In this document: positions 29,229 to 36,369 of the stretch, in pieces
How positions within the stretch are numbered: position 1 is the stretch's first letter
Layout: each line of letters begins with the position of its first letter
Source of the DNA: a virus
IMG/VR virus record: IMGVR_UViG_3300042515_001753
Location: 124,001-188,000 of that record
Direction: 5' to 3' (one strand)
Length of the DNA: 64,000 nucleotides
The notes under the pieces: generated by a model
The model's database searches: none
What the model was told of the DNA's origin: nothing
The model's input: only the letters and a program-made list of their open reading frames with translations
Program-made: the position numbers and the translations under genes

Positions 29229-29580
29229 TTTCTTCATCGGGTAGTTTTTCATTCAAATCAATACCATCTAAAACTTTATCAGACCATTTTAGCACATTCT
29301 CAATCAGTTTATCATTAACTTCTTTTTTCTTTTCCACAAACTTTTCAATCAGTTCATCATTAGGGTCGTTGAGGATTTGTTTTACTGGGTCTTTCTCTTC
29401 AATCATCAGTTTGATTTGTTTGAGATTATCATAAAGTTCTTTATTGAAGTCATAACATTCAGTCAAATGGTCTATGTTGTTGTCCTCATAGTTAGTTTCC
29501 TCACGGATTTCCCAAGACAAACCATCCATATCTGCTGCGGTTTCTGTGAGAAAGTATTCAAGTGTTTCAAGTAAATTCAT
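29221..29580 (-). CDS. Hypothetical protein, 119 aa
   Basis: First 60 residues (MNLLETLEYFLTETAADMDG, LSWEIREETNYEDNN) are paralogous to the protein at 27643; a charged helical extension (VEKKKEVNDKLIENVLKWSD) follows. Function unknown. Confidence 0.65.
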   Translation of the reverse strand: MNLLETLEYFLTETAADMDGLSWEIREETNYEDNNIDHLTECYDFNKELYDNLKQIKLMIEEKDPVKQILNDPNDELIEKFVEKKKEVNDKLIENVLKWSDKVLDGIDLNEKLPDEEND

Positions 29581-29723
29581 TTTCTAATCACAGCAATTAC
29601 TTTACGGTTTGGATACTTCTCTACAATTATATCACGAGCATTCTCATAATCAATAGCATCCTTTACGGTTTCATAATACACAGTTTTATCTGCGTCATCC
29701 CAAGTTTGAACTTCGTAAGTCAT
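29577..29723 (-). CDS. Hypothetical protein, 48 aa
   Basis: MTYEVQTWDDADKTVYYETV, then NARDIIVEKYPNRKVIAVIR. A GGGAGG sits 6 bases before this ATG and decides the start; an earlier in-frame ATG (29747) has no such site, although it overlaps the upstream stop. Repeat-type beta-alpha fold. Confidence 0.6.
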   Translation of the reverse strand: MTYEVQTWDDADKTVYYETVKDAIDYENARDIIVEKYPNRKVIAVIRK

Positions 29724-29743
29724 TTTTCCTCCCAAAAAGGGTT

Positions 29744-29929
29744 TCATTTCAATCCACTCATACAAATAGAACAAAGACAATCATCAGTTTTAGGAACTCT
29801 AAACATAATGTGATTTCCAGAGCAACAATCTCTATCACCACATTTCATACAATTATCGCAAACCCACTCTTTTTGATTACGACATTTGACGAAATCTTCA
29901 AGAGTGTATTGTTGGAGAATAGAAGTCAT
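29744..29929 (-). CDS. Cysteine-rich zinc-binding-type protein, 61 aa
   Basis: Eight cysteines: KCRNQKEWVCDNCMKCGDRD CC in the middle and CLCSIC near the end, an arrangement suited to two metal sites. The end (TDDCLCSICMSGLK) is the apparent source of the tail of the 35-aa mosaic gene. Confidence 0.6.
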   Translation of the reverse strand: MTSILQQYTLEDFVKCRNQKEWVCDNCMKCGDRDCCSGNHIMFRVPKTDDCLCSICMSGLK

Positions 29930-30075
29930 TCTAATACATCAATAAGTTTGTTAAACATCCAAGAGATTATGAGTGCCTGTCCCCAAGTAAGAGGAAAGAA
30001 AGACACAAGTGCCCAACCCAATAATCCCACAACAATATAAAATCCAATTGTTGCTCCAATCTCGTGTTTAGTCAT
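29926..30075 (-). CDS. Two-span membrane peptide, 49 aa, copy 2
   Basis: Protein identical to copy 1 (21879-22028) except for the last residues (DVLE here, DVLQ there), and DNA identical across about 145 bases including silent sites and the bases just before the ATG. So the duplication is very young or kept equal by gene conversion. Confidence 0.65.
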   Translation of the reverse strand: MTKHEIGATIGFYIVVGLLGWALVSFFPLTWGQALIISWMFNKLIDVLE

Positions 30076-30299
30076 TTTATGTTCACCTTGAAGAGTTTGT
30101 AGATGGCATCAGCAACAGCAAGTGCTTCTACATTTCCCATACAAATATGTTGAATTCGTTTATCTCCTTTTTCTTTATCAAACTGCCAATAAGAAATGGT
30201 GCATCCATCGCATCCCACATCAATATGAGTGTCTTCTACCGTATACCAATAATCTCCGTATTCTTGAATACGAACTTGGTTTGTGATTTCAATAGTCAT
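30072..30299 (-). CDS. Hypothetical protein, 75 aa
   Basis: MTIEITNQVRIQEYGDYWYT, then DVGCDGCTISYWQFDKEKGD and a C-terminal helix. Distant relative of the MTYQIT family. First gene after the cassette at 30325. Confidence 0.6.
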   Translation of the reverse strand: MTIEITNQVRIQEYGDYWYTVEDTHIDVGCDGCTISYWQFDKEKGDKRIQHICMGNVEALAVADAIYKLFKVNIK

Positions 30300-30324
30300 T
30301 TGGAGTTCCTTTGGTTATGAGACT

Positions 30325-30383
30325 ATTATAAGGCATCTGGTGCCCCTGTGGAGGGGTCTTGTGCCAGTTCGTCAAGTGTCCTC
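30325..30383 (-). promoter_or_regulatory. Palindrome/TATAAT cassette
   Basis: TATAAT at 30330-30325 and TGTGCCAGTTCGTCAAGTGT from 30360. The whole cassette is translated as the end of the upstream 51-aa gene, whose stop is in the TATAAT box. Confidence 0.7.
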
Positions 30384-30481
30384 TGTTCTTCAAGGATTGT
30401 TTCAAAAATCATTCTGGTATAGGTTTCTGTTGCTCCCGACTGTCTTGCTAATCTTATAATGTCTTTATCTTTATTAGTCAT
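30326..30481 (-). CDS. Hypothetical protein, 51 aa
   Basis: MTNKDKDIIRLARQSGATET, YTRMIFETILEEQRTLDELA then QDPSTGAPDAL. The last 15 residues come from the regulatory cassette. Start by overlap with the upstream gene. Confidence 0.6.
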   Translation of the reverse strand: MTNKDKDIIRLARQSGATETYTRMIFETILEEQRTLDELAQDPSTGAPDAL

Positions 30482-30728
30482 CCACATAAACCTCAAAGAT
30501 AATTTTATTACGCACAATACCCATTATATCCCTTTCCATACTCATACTCGCAACCTGTGCTTTTCCTTGTTGGATTTTATCTACTACTTGTTGAAAAGAT
30601 ACATTCAAGTCATCAGGGTCATAACATTTTGCGAGTTTTCGTGGTTTTGATTTCTCTACTGGTTTTGGAGGTTCTGGTGGTTTTGGATTGTGGATTTCAT
30701 TATATTTTTCAATTAGTGGATTAGTCAT
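30474..30728 (-). CDS. Hypothetical proline/lysine-rich protein, 84 aa
   Basis: MTNPLIEKYNEIHNPKPPEP, PKPVEKSKPRKLAKCYDPDD, then a compact domain ending NKIIFEVYVDD. The P-K-rich part is a likely flexible linker. Function unknown. Confidence 0.6.
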   Translation of the reverse strand: MTNPLIEKYNEIHNPKPPEPPKPVEKSKPRKLAKCYDPDDLNVSFQQVVDKIQQGKAQVASMSMERDIMGIVRNKIIFEVYVDD

Positions 30729-30733
30729 TTTCT

Positions 30734-30862
30734 TTACAATACCTTTGATATTCCCAATGATGAACCATTTCTACAAGGAAGAACACTTTGAGGTGCTCCT
30801 TTGAGTTTCTCTGGGTTGAGTTTATATCCCGTTGTTCCTATTTTTAGTGTTGGTTCAATCAT
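30734..30862 (-). CDS. Hypothetical peptide, 42 aa
   Basis: MIEPTLKIGTTGYKLNPEKL, then KGAPQSVLPCRNGSSLGISK. Overlaps the upstream gene by 8 bases; 5 bases separate it from the next start. Supported mainly by position. Confidence 0.45.
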   Translation of the reverse strand: MIEPTLKIGTTGYKLNPEKLKGAPQSVLPCRNGSSLGISKVL

Positions 30863-31325
30863 AAGGTATCCATTCGGCAAAACTAAAGATATAAGCAAGT
30901 CCCCATTCTAATGTATGAGGTGGTAGTTCGTCAATATGATTAAACGCAAGTCGTCTTGCTTCCAAGATGCGTTCTCTACCTACCGCAAGTAGATTTGCTT
31001 TAGAACCTTTGAGAAACTCATTATAATCTGCCTGATTATTCTGTTTCGCACCAGAGATATACAATCGTCTCATTTCAGTAAAAAGTTCTGCGGTTTCGGG
31101 GGCAAATGTAATCACTTCTTCCCCCAAAGGGATTTCCATAGTTTTCATCGCACTCATAGAAAACTTCATAGCATCTCTGGTTTCTTCTACTGATAAGGCA
31201 TCTTCATCCTCATCACGAAACTTATACTGAATAATACCATTTGAACATTCAATCACTCTCAACAGAGCAATCTTGCCCTTCTCTGCGTCAGGTAGTGCTT
31301 GAAATCTTGTGTCCCAGTCAATCAT
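30855..31325 (-). CDS. Hypothetical protein, 156 aa
   Basis: MIDWDTRFQALPDAEKGKIA opening, then helices through RILEARRLAFNHIDELPPHT and YIFSFAEWIPYD. Start chosen at the ATG overlapping the stop of the GIY-YIG gene (ATGA). No motif known. Confidence 0.65.
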   Translation of the reverse strand: MIDWDTRFQALPDAEKGKIALLRVIECSNGIIQYKFRDEDEDALSVEETRDAMKFSMSAMKTMEIPLGEEVITFAPETAELFTEMRRLYISGAKQNNQADYNEFLKGSKANLLAVGRERILEARRLAFNHIDELPPHTLEWGLAYIFSFAEWIPYD

Positions 31326-31924
31326 TTTTTTCCAAGTCTCCAACCATCACCGGGACATTCTAGCATCATTTTACAATTTCCGCAACCATCATTCCACCAC
31401 TTTTTACCTTTTCGTGCCTCACTCATTTTTCTTCTGGTTTCTTCTGAATGATTTTTACCTTTTTGCGATTCACTTAATTTTCTTTTGGTTTCTTCGGAAA
31501 AAGTTTTACCTTTTTGCGATTCACTCATATTTCTTCTGGATTCTTCTGAATGAGTTTTACCTTTATGTGATTCACTTATTTTTCTTCTTATTTCTTTTGA
31601 ACGAGGTTTGCCTTTAAGTGCTTCACTCATTTTTCTTCTGGTTTCATCACTTACAACAGCACCAGAAACTCCATCTCCACCATTAGTTTTATTATGAAGA
31701 ATACCAGTTCCCAAATCTTTTCTACCGAACACCGCAATCATATAAACCTCGTGCCTAAACGATTCTTCTTCGGTTAAGTTTTGTTTTAGAATAAGTATTT
31801 TTGATTTATCTTTTGGTGGTTTGATGCCTTTATCTCTTCTTCTATATGCCCTATTACCTTTACCTTTTCCTATGTAATAAGGTGTCTTATCTTCACGCAA
31901 ATATGCGTAAGTGTAGTAATACAT
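31322..31924 (-). CDS. GIY-YIG homing endonuclease with NUMOD3 repeats
   Basis: 200 aa. YYYTYAYLREDKTPYYIGKG keeps the GIY-YIG tyrosines and glycine, the arginine follows in KGNRAYRRR, and the glutamate is in SFRHEVYMIAVFG, so it should be active. Five NUMOD3-type units (such as SEETRRKMSEARKGK) form the DNA-recognition tail, and WWNDGCGNCKMMLECPGDGW ends the protein. This is the Seg-like layout of T4 free-standing endonucleases. Late promoter and inverted repeat upstream. Confidence 0.85.
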   Translation of the reverse strand: MYYYTYAYLREDKTPYYIGKGKGNRAYRRRDKGIKPPKDKSKILILKQNLTEEESFRHEVYMIAVFGRKDLGTGILHNKTNGGDGVSGAVVSDETRRKMSEALKGKPRSKEIRRKISESHKGKTHSEESRRNMSESQKGKTFSEETKRKLSESQKGKNHSEETRRKMSEARKGKKWWNDGCGNCKMMLECPGDGWRLGKK

Positions 31925-31934
31925 CTGCTTTATA

Positions 31935-32016
31935 GTGTGTCGTAATACTATTTATACAAGTTATACAAGAAAAGGTGCCCGAAAGCACCCAATCTTTGCT
32001 TCTGGTTACGACACAC
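31935..32016 (-). promoter_or_regulatory. Late promoter inside inverted repeat, with terminator
   Basis: Perfect 11-bp arms GTGTGTCGTAA (31935-31945) and TTACGACACAC (32006-32016). Inside, on the minus strand: hairpin GGTGC...GCACC with TTCG loop (31989-31974) plus TTTT, then late box TATAAATA (31956-31949). Confidence 0.75.
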
Positions 32017-32030
32017 ATAAGCATCATTAT

Positions 32031-32195
32031 TTATTTATTTTGTTCCCAGACCATTTGGTGCGAGAGTTTGTCTCTCAAGGAATTAATTCTTTCGTCATCA
32101 TACTGCTGAAAGTTTCCTTTCTTCTCTATTTTTTTGTAATAGTGTAGAGCATTTATAATTATACCATAATCTTCTATTGTAATATCAATTTTCAT
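32031..32195 (-). CDS. Hypothetical protein, 54 aa
   Basis: MKIDITIEDYGIIINALHYY, then RINSLRDKLSHQMVWEQNK: a helical hairpin. Ends 14 bases before the inverted repeat of the endonuclease unit. Confidence 0.55.
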   Translation of the reverse strand: MKIDITIEDYGIIINALHYYKKIEKKGNFQQYDDERINSLRDKLSHQMVWEQNK

Positions 32196-32418
32196 AACTC
32201 AATTGAATAATCTTTGATATATCTATTGTTGCGAAGAATGTCTGTAATCCTACAATATCCCAAGTTTTAATTTTAACACAGAACGGAACCATTGCCAATC
32301 CACCAATCAAACGAAAATAACACCCCAACTTTACATCCACATAAAGAAGAATGAAGTATCCAACCAATAACAGAATACTACCAATAATACGAAGAGATGT
32401 TGCTGTTAATTTAATCAC
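32185..32418 (-). CDS. Two- or three-span membrane protein, 77 aa
   Basis: SLRIIGSILLLVGYFILLYV and YFRLIGGLAMVPFCVKI are hydrophobic segments; the tail (FFATIDISKIIQLS) may be amphipathic. Similar small membrane proteins occur in cyanophages. Overlaps both neighbours. Confidence 0.65.
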   Translation of the reverse strand: MIKLTATSLRIIGSILLLVGYFILLYVDVKLGCYFRLIGGLAMVPFCVKIKTWDIVGLQTFFATIDISKIIQLSYEN

Positions 32419-32600
32419 ATTCTCATTTTTAATACTTCTGCCGTTACTTCTTGTTGTTTCATATACAACTTTAGCATACCTTTGAGTGAAATCTGTAGTT
32501 CTTCTACATTCTCACAATTATCAATATTTCTTGCTAATTTTTCATACTCAAACATCTTTGAGGGATTTGTGAGTATAATATCATCTGGATGTCCCATCAT
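32415..32600 (-). CDS. Hypothetical helical protein, 61 aa
   Basis: MMGHPDDIILTNPSKMFEYE, then LQISLKGMLKLYMKQQEVTA. The NPSKMFEYEKLARDID pattern is one I recognise from T4-like cyanophages without a function. Overlaps upstream gene by 20 bases. Confidence 0.65.
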   Translation of the reverse strand: MMGHPDDIILTNPSKMFEYEKLARNIDNCENVEELQISLKGMLKLYMKQQEVTAEVLKMRM

Positions 32601-32781
32601 TTTTCTTATAAAACTCTATTTTAAGTTGAGTAATGAGTAAATCAACTTTATCTTCAATACGAGTAAGTCGTTCCTCAATAGTATCTATAAGATACTCATC
32701 AATTGCTTCTTTTTTAACTGAATAAGGGTCAATCGTTGCCATAGTTCCTTGTAGTGAATTGAGTAGTTGTTCGTCAGTCAT
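32581..32781 (-). CDS. Hypothetical helical protein, 66 aa
   Basis: MTDEQLLNSLQGTMATIDPY, then YLIDTIEERLTRIEDKVDLL: a likely coiled coil. Confidence 0.6.
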   Translation of the reverse strand: MTDEQLLNSLQGTMATIDPYSVKKEAIDEYLIDTIEERLTRIEDKVDLLITQLKIEFYKKNDGTSR

Positions 32782-33046
32782 TTTGCGTCTCCGTTACTGG
32801 TGGAAGTGGTGTTACTGGAGGTAGTATAACAGGTTCTGGTGCTGGTAGTTGTAGTGGTTGTGCCACTTCTACAACTGGTTTTTGTGATGTCACTTCTTCC
32901 AGTTGTTTCTCAAGTTGCATAATCCTCTCATCAAGTGCTGATGGTGGAGTATTCGCAGAACTTTCGGCAAGTTTATAACCAGCAACACTCACACCAAAGA
33001 TACTTGCGAGTGCTGCAACAGCGGAAATAGTTTTAGTGAAACTCAT
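32774..33046 (-). CDS. Membrane-anchored proline-rich protein, 90 aa
   Basis: N-terminal hydrophobic segment (TISAVAALASIFGVSVAGYK), a short coiled coil (DERIMQLEKQLEEV) and a proline-rich tail (PLQLPAPEPVILPPVTPLPP). Suits an inner-membrane anchor spanning the periplasm; a role in lysis is possible but unproven. Confidence 0.6.
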   Translation of the reverse strand: MSFTKTISAVAALASIFGVSVAGYKLAESSANTPPSALDERIMQLEKQLEEVTSQKPVVEVAQPLQLPAPEPVILPPVTPLPPVTETQND

Positions 33047-33048
33047 AA

Positions 33049-33321
33049 TCAGTCGGCATTTTCGGTGTAGTATTCATCACGATAAGTATTCAAATTTCTA
33101 CAGTACCAAGAAAGAACATCAACAGAAACACTATACTTCCAGATATGAAGGTCAAATCCAAACAAGGAAGAATGTCCGACATTTACAAGCAAACCAGAAC
33201 TTCCTGCATATTCATTAAGGTCAACATTCAACTGAAGCAAGCAAAGTCGTTTGATTTGTAGAATATTCAGGTAATACTCTTTGCCGAAATCATCAACAAA
33301 CAGATAATCAATTAGTTTCAT
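33049..33321 (-). CDS. Hypothetical protein, 90 aa
   Basis: MKLIDYLFVDDFGKEYYLNI, then GLLVNVGHSSLFGFDLHIWK. Beta-rich. Start chosen over an upstream in-frame ATG because the latter lies in the preceding gene. Confidence 0.6.
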   Translation of the reverse strand: MKLIDYLFVDDFGKEYYLNILQIKRLCLLQLNVDLNEYAGSSGLLVNVGHSSLFGFDLHIWKYSVSVDVLSWYCRNLNTYRDEYYTENAD

Positions 33322-33344
33322 TTTCCTCAAAATTAAAGTACATA

Positions 33345-33497
33345 TCAAAATACCGGTAATACTTCTGCTTTTTTACATCCCTGTGATTCTACCATATTCT
33401 TCCAGAAAAAGGCACTCTCAACATCAAGGAAGACCGCAGACTGTTTACTGAACTGACCCTTTTTCTTGGGTTTGAGGTAGACAACGCTGTATTTCAT
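33345..33497 (-). CDS. Hypothetical basic protein, 50 aa
   Basis: MKYSVVYLKPKKKGQFSKQS, then VESAFFWKNMVESQGCKKAE. Alpha/beta, similar to short proteins known from T4-like cyanophages. Its first 53 bases overlap the end of the next gene upstream in another frame. Confidence 0.6.
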   Translation of the reverse strand: MKYSVVYLKPKKKGQFSKQSAVFLDVESAFFWKNMVESQGCKKAEVLPVF

Positions 33498-33678
33498 AAT
33501 TAGGAAAATGGTGAGTACGAAGAGCATTATACACAATAAATGAGTTTGTAATAAAAATGGAGAGGAACGCAATCAGACGAACCACCGCAATTTGGTCCGA
33601 TTCTTTGTCGGTCTTACCGGTCTTCTCCCCCAGAGACTTTGCAATCAGTCTCCATAGATTACTTTGCTTCTGTTTCAT
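33445..33678 (-). CDS. Single-span membrane protein, 77 aa
   Basis: MKQKQSNLWRLIAKSLGEKT, then a helix VVRLIAFLSIFITNSFIVYN. The last 17 residues are read from the start of the downstream gene in another frame, so the true function likely lies in the first 60. An upstream TTG is a less likely start. Confidence 0.6.
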   Translation of the reverse strand: MKQKQSNLWRLIAKSLGEKTGKTDKESDQIAVVRLIAFLSIFITNSFIVYNALRTHHFPNYEIQRCLPQTQEKGSVQ

Positions 33679-33853
33679 AGTCTCCAATAATTTCTATATC
33701 TTTCCATTCATTTGGATAAACAAGCATACAAACACTTCTGAACTTATCATCATAGGTTTCTATACAAACTGTGACATATTCATCACATACGAATTCAATA
33801 ACCCCAGTGCATTTCTTATACTCAACTTGAATTCCTTCGGTGAAAGTCATCAT
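33659..33853 (-). CDS. Hypothetical beta-rich protein, 64 aa
   Basis: MMTFTEGIQVEYKKCTGVIE, FVCDEYVTVCIETYDDKFRS, then MLVYPNEWKDIEII. Barrel-like alternation; pattern G-I-FV-DEY-T-CI known from cyanophages without function. ATGA start. Confidence 0.65.
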   Translation of the reverse strand: MMTFTEGIQVEYKKCTGVIEFVCDEYVTVCIETYDDKFRSVCMLVYPNEWKDIEIIGDYETEAK

Positions 33854-34134
33854 ACGAAACACATCTCCAGAGAAGTTTTCTTAGGTGGCATAGCAGTATA
33901 TGAAGTAGTATTCTCTATATTTACCTCTTTGCCAGCAGTCTTAGAATTCACAGGAGCATAATAGACTTTTTTCTTTGGCGAATAGAAACCCCACACAGTT
34001 TTGGTAGGAGCACCAAGATTATAGTCAAACTTACGAGTACAGCACAACCAAATACGAATCATTCTTGTATTGAATTGTTCGTACTCATAAGAATACTCTT
34101 TTGTGGGTGCCTTATGAGGAAACTCGGGAATCAT
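33850..34134 (-). CDS. Hypothetical protein, 94 aa
   Basis: MIPEFPHKAPTKEYSYEYEQ, IRIWLCCTRKFDYNLGAPTK, WGFYSPKKKVYYAPVNSKTA. Basic and beta-rich. Overlaps both neighbours. Confidence 0.6.
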   Translation of the reverse strand: MIPEFPHKAPTKEYSYEYEQFNTRMIRIWLCCTRKFDYNLGAPTKTVWGFYSPKKKVYYAPVNSKTAGKEVNIENTTSYTAMPPKKTSLEMCFV

Positions 34135-34373
34135 TAGGTTAAGAATGCTTCAATTACTGAACTTTGATAGTCATCTTTTAAGGCAAATTTTTGTGCTTTG
34201 ATGACATTTTCACGAAGTTTATTATAATGTTCTGAATATTGATTGCCGTCCTCAGAAACAATTAAATCAAAACACTCATTATCACTTTTTGCAATTACAT
34301 TCCAGATTCCAGAATATTCTGAGATGGGGAATGGCAAAAAATGCTCCACAAGATACAAATACTTTTGGTCCAT
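34134..34373 (-). CDS. Hypothetical protein, 79 aa
   Basis: MDQKYLYLVEHFLPFPISEY, then IAKSDNECFDLIVSEDGNQY. Alpha/beta. First gene of the small operon after the GIY-YIG gene. Confidence 0.6.
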   Translation of the reverse strand: MDQKYLYLVEHFLPFPISEYSGIWNVIAKSDNECFDLIVSEDGNQYSEHYNKLRENVIKAQKFALKDDYQSSVIEAFLT

Positions 34374-34443
34374 TTACCTTATTTGTTTAACAGATATATC
34401 ATAAGTTATTTTAGAGAAAAAGTCAAGAAGAATGTGACACCTA

Positions 34444-35136
34444 TTAAACTGTCCACAACTTATTTGCAACAATCTTTTCAAATGTTACAAGTTTAATACC
34501 AAACATTTCCGCTATTTGTATATTTTTATATTGTTTTAATGTATGCAATTTTCTAATTTGATTAACTTTATCCCAATTAAGAATTGCTCTTCCATTTCTT
34601 TCCCCAGGAAGACCTTTTCTGCTTGTATCTTCTCTAATTTCCCTTTCTTTTTGATATTTCTCAACTTCTTCTTCAGTTCTTGGAATAATTTTATAACCTT
34701 TATGTTGTAATCTTTTTCCATAAAGAGTTTCGTGAATATGACCCGCATTTAGATTATTATCTCTACAATATTTGGATAGATTTTTTATCAGTTCTCTTTT
34801 TCCATTTGGTTCTTCTACAAGATATTCTTTTATACAATATTCTCTTCCTTGATTTCCACCGGTAGTTGTATTATATCCATTATTAAAAGTATCGTATGTA
34901 TGAATCCAGTATATTTCCATTTCATTTAATAAAGAAATATCATATTCTTCTATTATACCCCAAATAAATCCATCCTTACCATATTTTTTAAGGGCATTTG
35001 CAAACTTGTGATTATAATTGACACAATCTAAAAAATGCTCTCCAATTCTTGAATTTATATATTTTTTAATTGTTTGTCCAATATATTTTTTTCTTGTCGC
35101 AATACAATAGGCACAATAAATCTTACCTTTAGACAT
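34444..35136 (-). CDS. GIY-YIG homing endonuclease, 230 aa
   Basis: Start chosen at MSKGKIYCAYCIATRKKYIG since the longer frame runs through the late promoter. GIY is KIYCAYC, YIG is KYIGQT, the arginine is in NSRIGEH and the glutamate in NEMEIYWIHTYDT, so the catalytic set is complete. The C-terminal half holds DNA-binding segments and a helix-turn-helix (NIQIAEMFGIKLVTFEKIVA). Control region with late promoter and inverted repeat upstream. Confidence 0.85.
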   Translation of the reverse strand: MSKGKIYCAYCIATRKKYIGQTIKKYINSRIGEHFLDCVNYNHKFANALKKYGKDGFIWGIIEEYDISLLNEMEIYWIHTYDTFNNGYNTTTGGNQGREYCIKEYLVEEPNGKRELIKNLSKYCRDNNLNAGHIHETLYGKRLQHKGYKIIPRTEEEVEKYQKEREIREDTSRKGLPGERNGRAILNWDKVNQIRKLHTLKQYKNIQIAEMFGIKLVTFEKIVANKLWTV

Positions 35137-35148
35137 ATCTGCTCTTTT

Positions 35149-35222
35149 GTTGGGTGCAATAGTATTTATACAAGAAAAGGAGCATCTCTGCTCCTCCTCT
35201 ACCTGTGAAGATTGCACCCAAC
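35149..35222 (-). promoter_or_regulatory. Late promoter inside inverted repeat, with terminator
   Basis: Perfect 12-bp arms GTTGGGTGCAAT (35149-35160) and ATTGCACCCAAC (35211-35222). Inside: hairpin GGAGCA-GAGA-TGCTCC (35194-35179) followed by TTTT, then late box TATAAATA (35170-35163). The outer arm starts on the base after the stop codon of the upstream gene. Confidence 0.8.
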
Positions 35223-35399
35223 TCAGGCATCACTATTTAGTTTAGCAGAATGTTGTAGACAAGTCAACTGGCGGCGAAGTTCTGTATGAATCGGTACTAA
35301 GTATGAGTTAAAATAATGCTCGTATTCATTATCTTTCATAAGTTTTCTAATACCCCCCACTTGTTGTAGTGCCAGAAGAATCTTGATTTCATTAGTCAT
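35223..35399 (-). CDS. Hypothetical helical protein, 58 aa
   Basis: MTNEIKILLALQQVGGIRKL, YFNSYLVPIHTELRRQLTCL. ATGA overlap upstream, and directly followed by the endonuclease control region. Confidence 0.6.
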   Translation of the reverse strand: MTNEIKILLALQQVGGIRKLMKDNEYEHYFNSYLVPIHTELRRQLTCLQHSAKLNSDA

Positions 35400-35539
35400 A
35401 GAAACTCCGCAACAAAGTAATCAACCGTCAATTCCAGTTTTGCGGCAGTGCTTTCAATATATTCATCTAAAATCTCAGGAGAATCTTGCTGAATAATGGC
35501 ATAGTAATTATACCAGAGAGGGGAAAGAACTTCATTCAT
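35396..35539 (-). CDS. Hypothetical protein, 47 aa
   Basis: MNEVLSPLWYNYYAIIQQDS, then LDEYIESTAAKLELTVDYFV. I recognise this type from cyanophages; function unknown. Start at the ATG overlapping the upstream stop. Confidence 0.6.
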   Translation of the reverse strand: MNEVLSPLWYNYYAIIQQDSPEILDEYIESTAAKLELTVDYFVAEFL

Positions 35540-35685
35540 TTGGAGTAACGGCAATTGGGGTGAGATTCTGGAAGTGAGGCACATACAGTATCATATGCCT
35601 TGAACAGTTTTGCATCACGATGAGCAAGTGCTGCATTATACATCAGAATGCCGATGAATGCCAGAAAGATGTAAGTAACTTTCAT
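35536..35685 (-). CDS. Small secreted-type protein, 49 aa
   Basis: MKVTYIFLAFIGILMYNAAL then AHRDAKLFKAYDTVCASLPE: a clear signal peptide with cleavage likely after A-L-A, then a 28-residue domain with two cysteines (TVCASLPESHPNCRY) that could form a disulfide in the periplasm. Confidence 0.6.
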   Translation of the reverse strand: MKVTYIFLAFIGILMYNAALAHRDAKLFKAYDTVCASLPESHPNCRYSK

Positions 35686-35918
35686 CAGCAGGCACCCATC
35701 ATAGGATTGACATTAGCAGGTTGAGTATTGAATCCGGTCACTTTATAACCAAGACCGATACGCTCATCACACTCACGCTCAAAGTCACTTTTGGTGATAC
35801 ATTTAGTGCTCATCGTATCCACACCTTGAAACTTGAGAACCTTGTAGATAAACTGAGTATCACCGGCAACGGGGAAATAGTCAACAACCATTGTGCCGGT
35901 GGTAGAAGTGAGTTGCAT
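35685..35918 (-). CDS. Hypothetical protein, 77 aa
   Basis: MQLTSTTGTMVVDYFPVAGD, TQFIYKVLKFQGVDTMSTKC, then ERIGLGYKVTGFNTQPANVN. Beta-rich with cysteines. TGATG overlap with the next gene; cassette at 35944 upstream. Confidence 0.6.
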   Translation of the reverse strand: MQLTSTTGTMVVDYFPVAGDTQFIYKVLKFQGVDTMSTKCITKSDFERECDERIGLGYKVTGFNTQPANVNPMMGAC

Positions 35919-35943
35919 GGGGTGTTCCGTTGATTACCTTGTA

Positions 35944-36002
35944 ATTATAGGGCATTACCAGCACCACAGTAGTGCCGCTGTGCCAGTTTGGAAATTGGTT
36001 TT
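35944..36002 (-). promoter_or_regulatory. Palindrome/TATAAT cassette
   Basis: TATAAT at 35949-35944 with the leader TACAAGGTAATCAACGGAAC, a leader shared with the cassettes at 36836, 39279 and (in part) 63456. Palindrome copy from 35979. Confidence 0.65.
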
Positions 36003-36157
36003 GAGTGTCTGGGATACCATAGGCAGCGGTCGGTGCTTGGAGAGGCACCCAGAACCCTTGCAAACACTAGGGTCAAAACCTGATTTTTTGCGATTTTCAC
36101 CCTTTAGGTGCTATGCTTGGTCTGGTGCGGGCAGAATCTGCTGTTTTTTGAAGTTCC

Positions 36158-36367
36158 TCATCCTTGTTTGAGACAGATACGATCCATTATACACATAGCA
36201 AGGTCAAATTGCAAGTCCTCATCAACTTCTCCAAGTTTTTCTTTCAGAGCATCAGGGACAACTTGCTGCATAAATTCACACCAACGCTCATCCTCATAGA
36301 TGTAATCAATCACTTCAGGAACCAGTGCCGATGCCAGATTGCTGATTGTTTGACTAGAGAGTGCCAT
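36158..36367 (-). CDS. Hypothetical helical protein, 69 aa
   Basis: MALSSQTISNLASALVPEVI, DYIYEDERWCEFMQQVVPDA, then FDLAMCIMDRICLKQG. Helical, pattern known from small phage proteins. 36003-36157 downstream holds no gene that I can support. Confidence 0.65.
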   Translation of the reverse strand: MALSSQTISNLASALVPEVIDYIYEDERWCEFMQQVVPDALKEKLGEVDEDLQFDLAMCIMDRICLKQG

Positions 36368-36369
36368 AA

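Noticed and set aside
35881-36063. Frame of about 60 codons over the 35944 cassette
   Set aside because: It lies entirely on the promoter cassette and leader, and its last codons overlap the next gene without a ribosome binding site.
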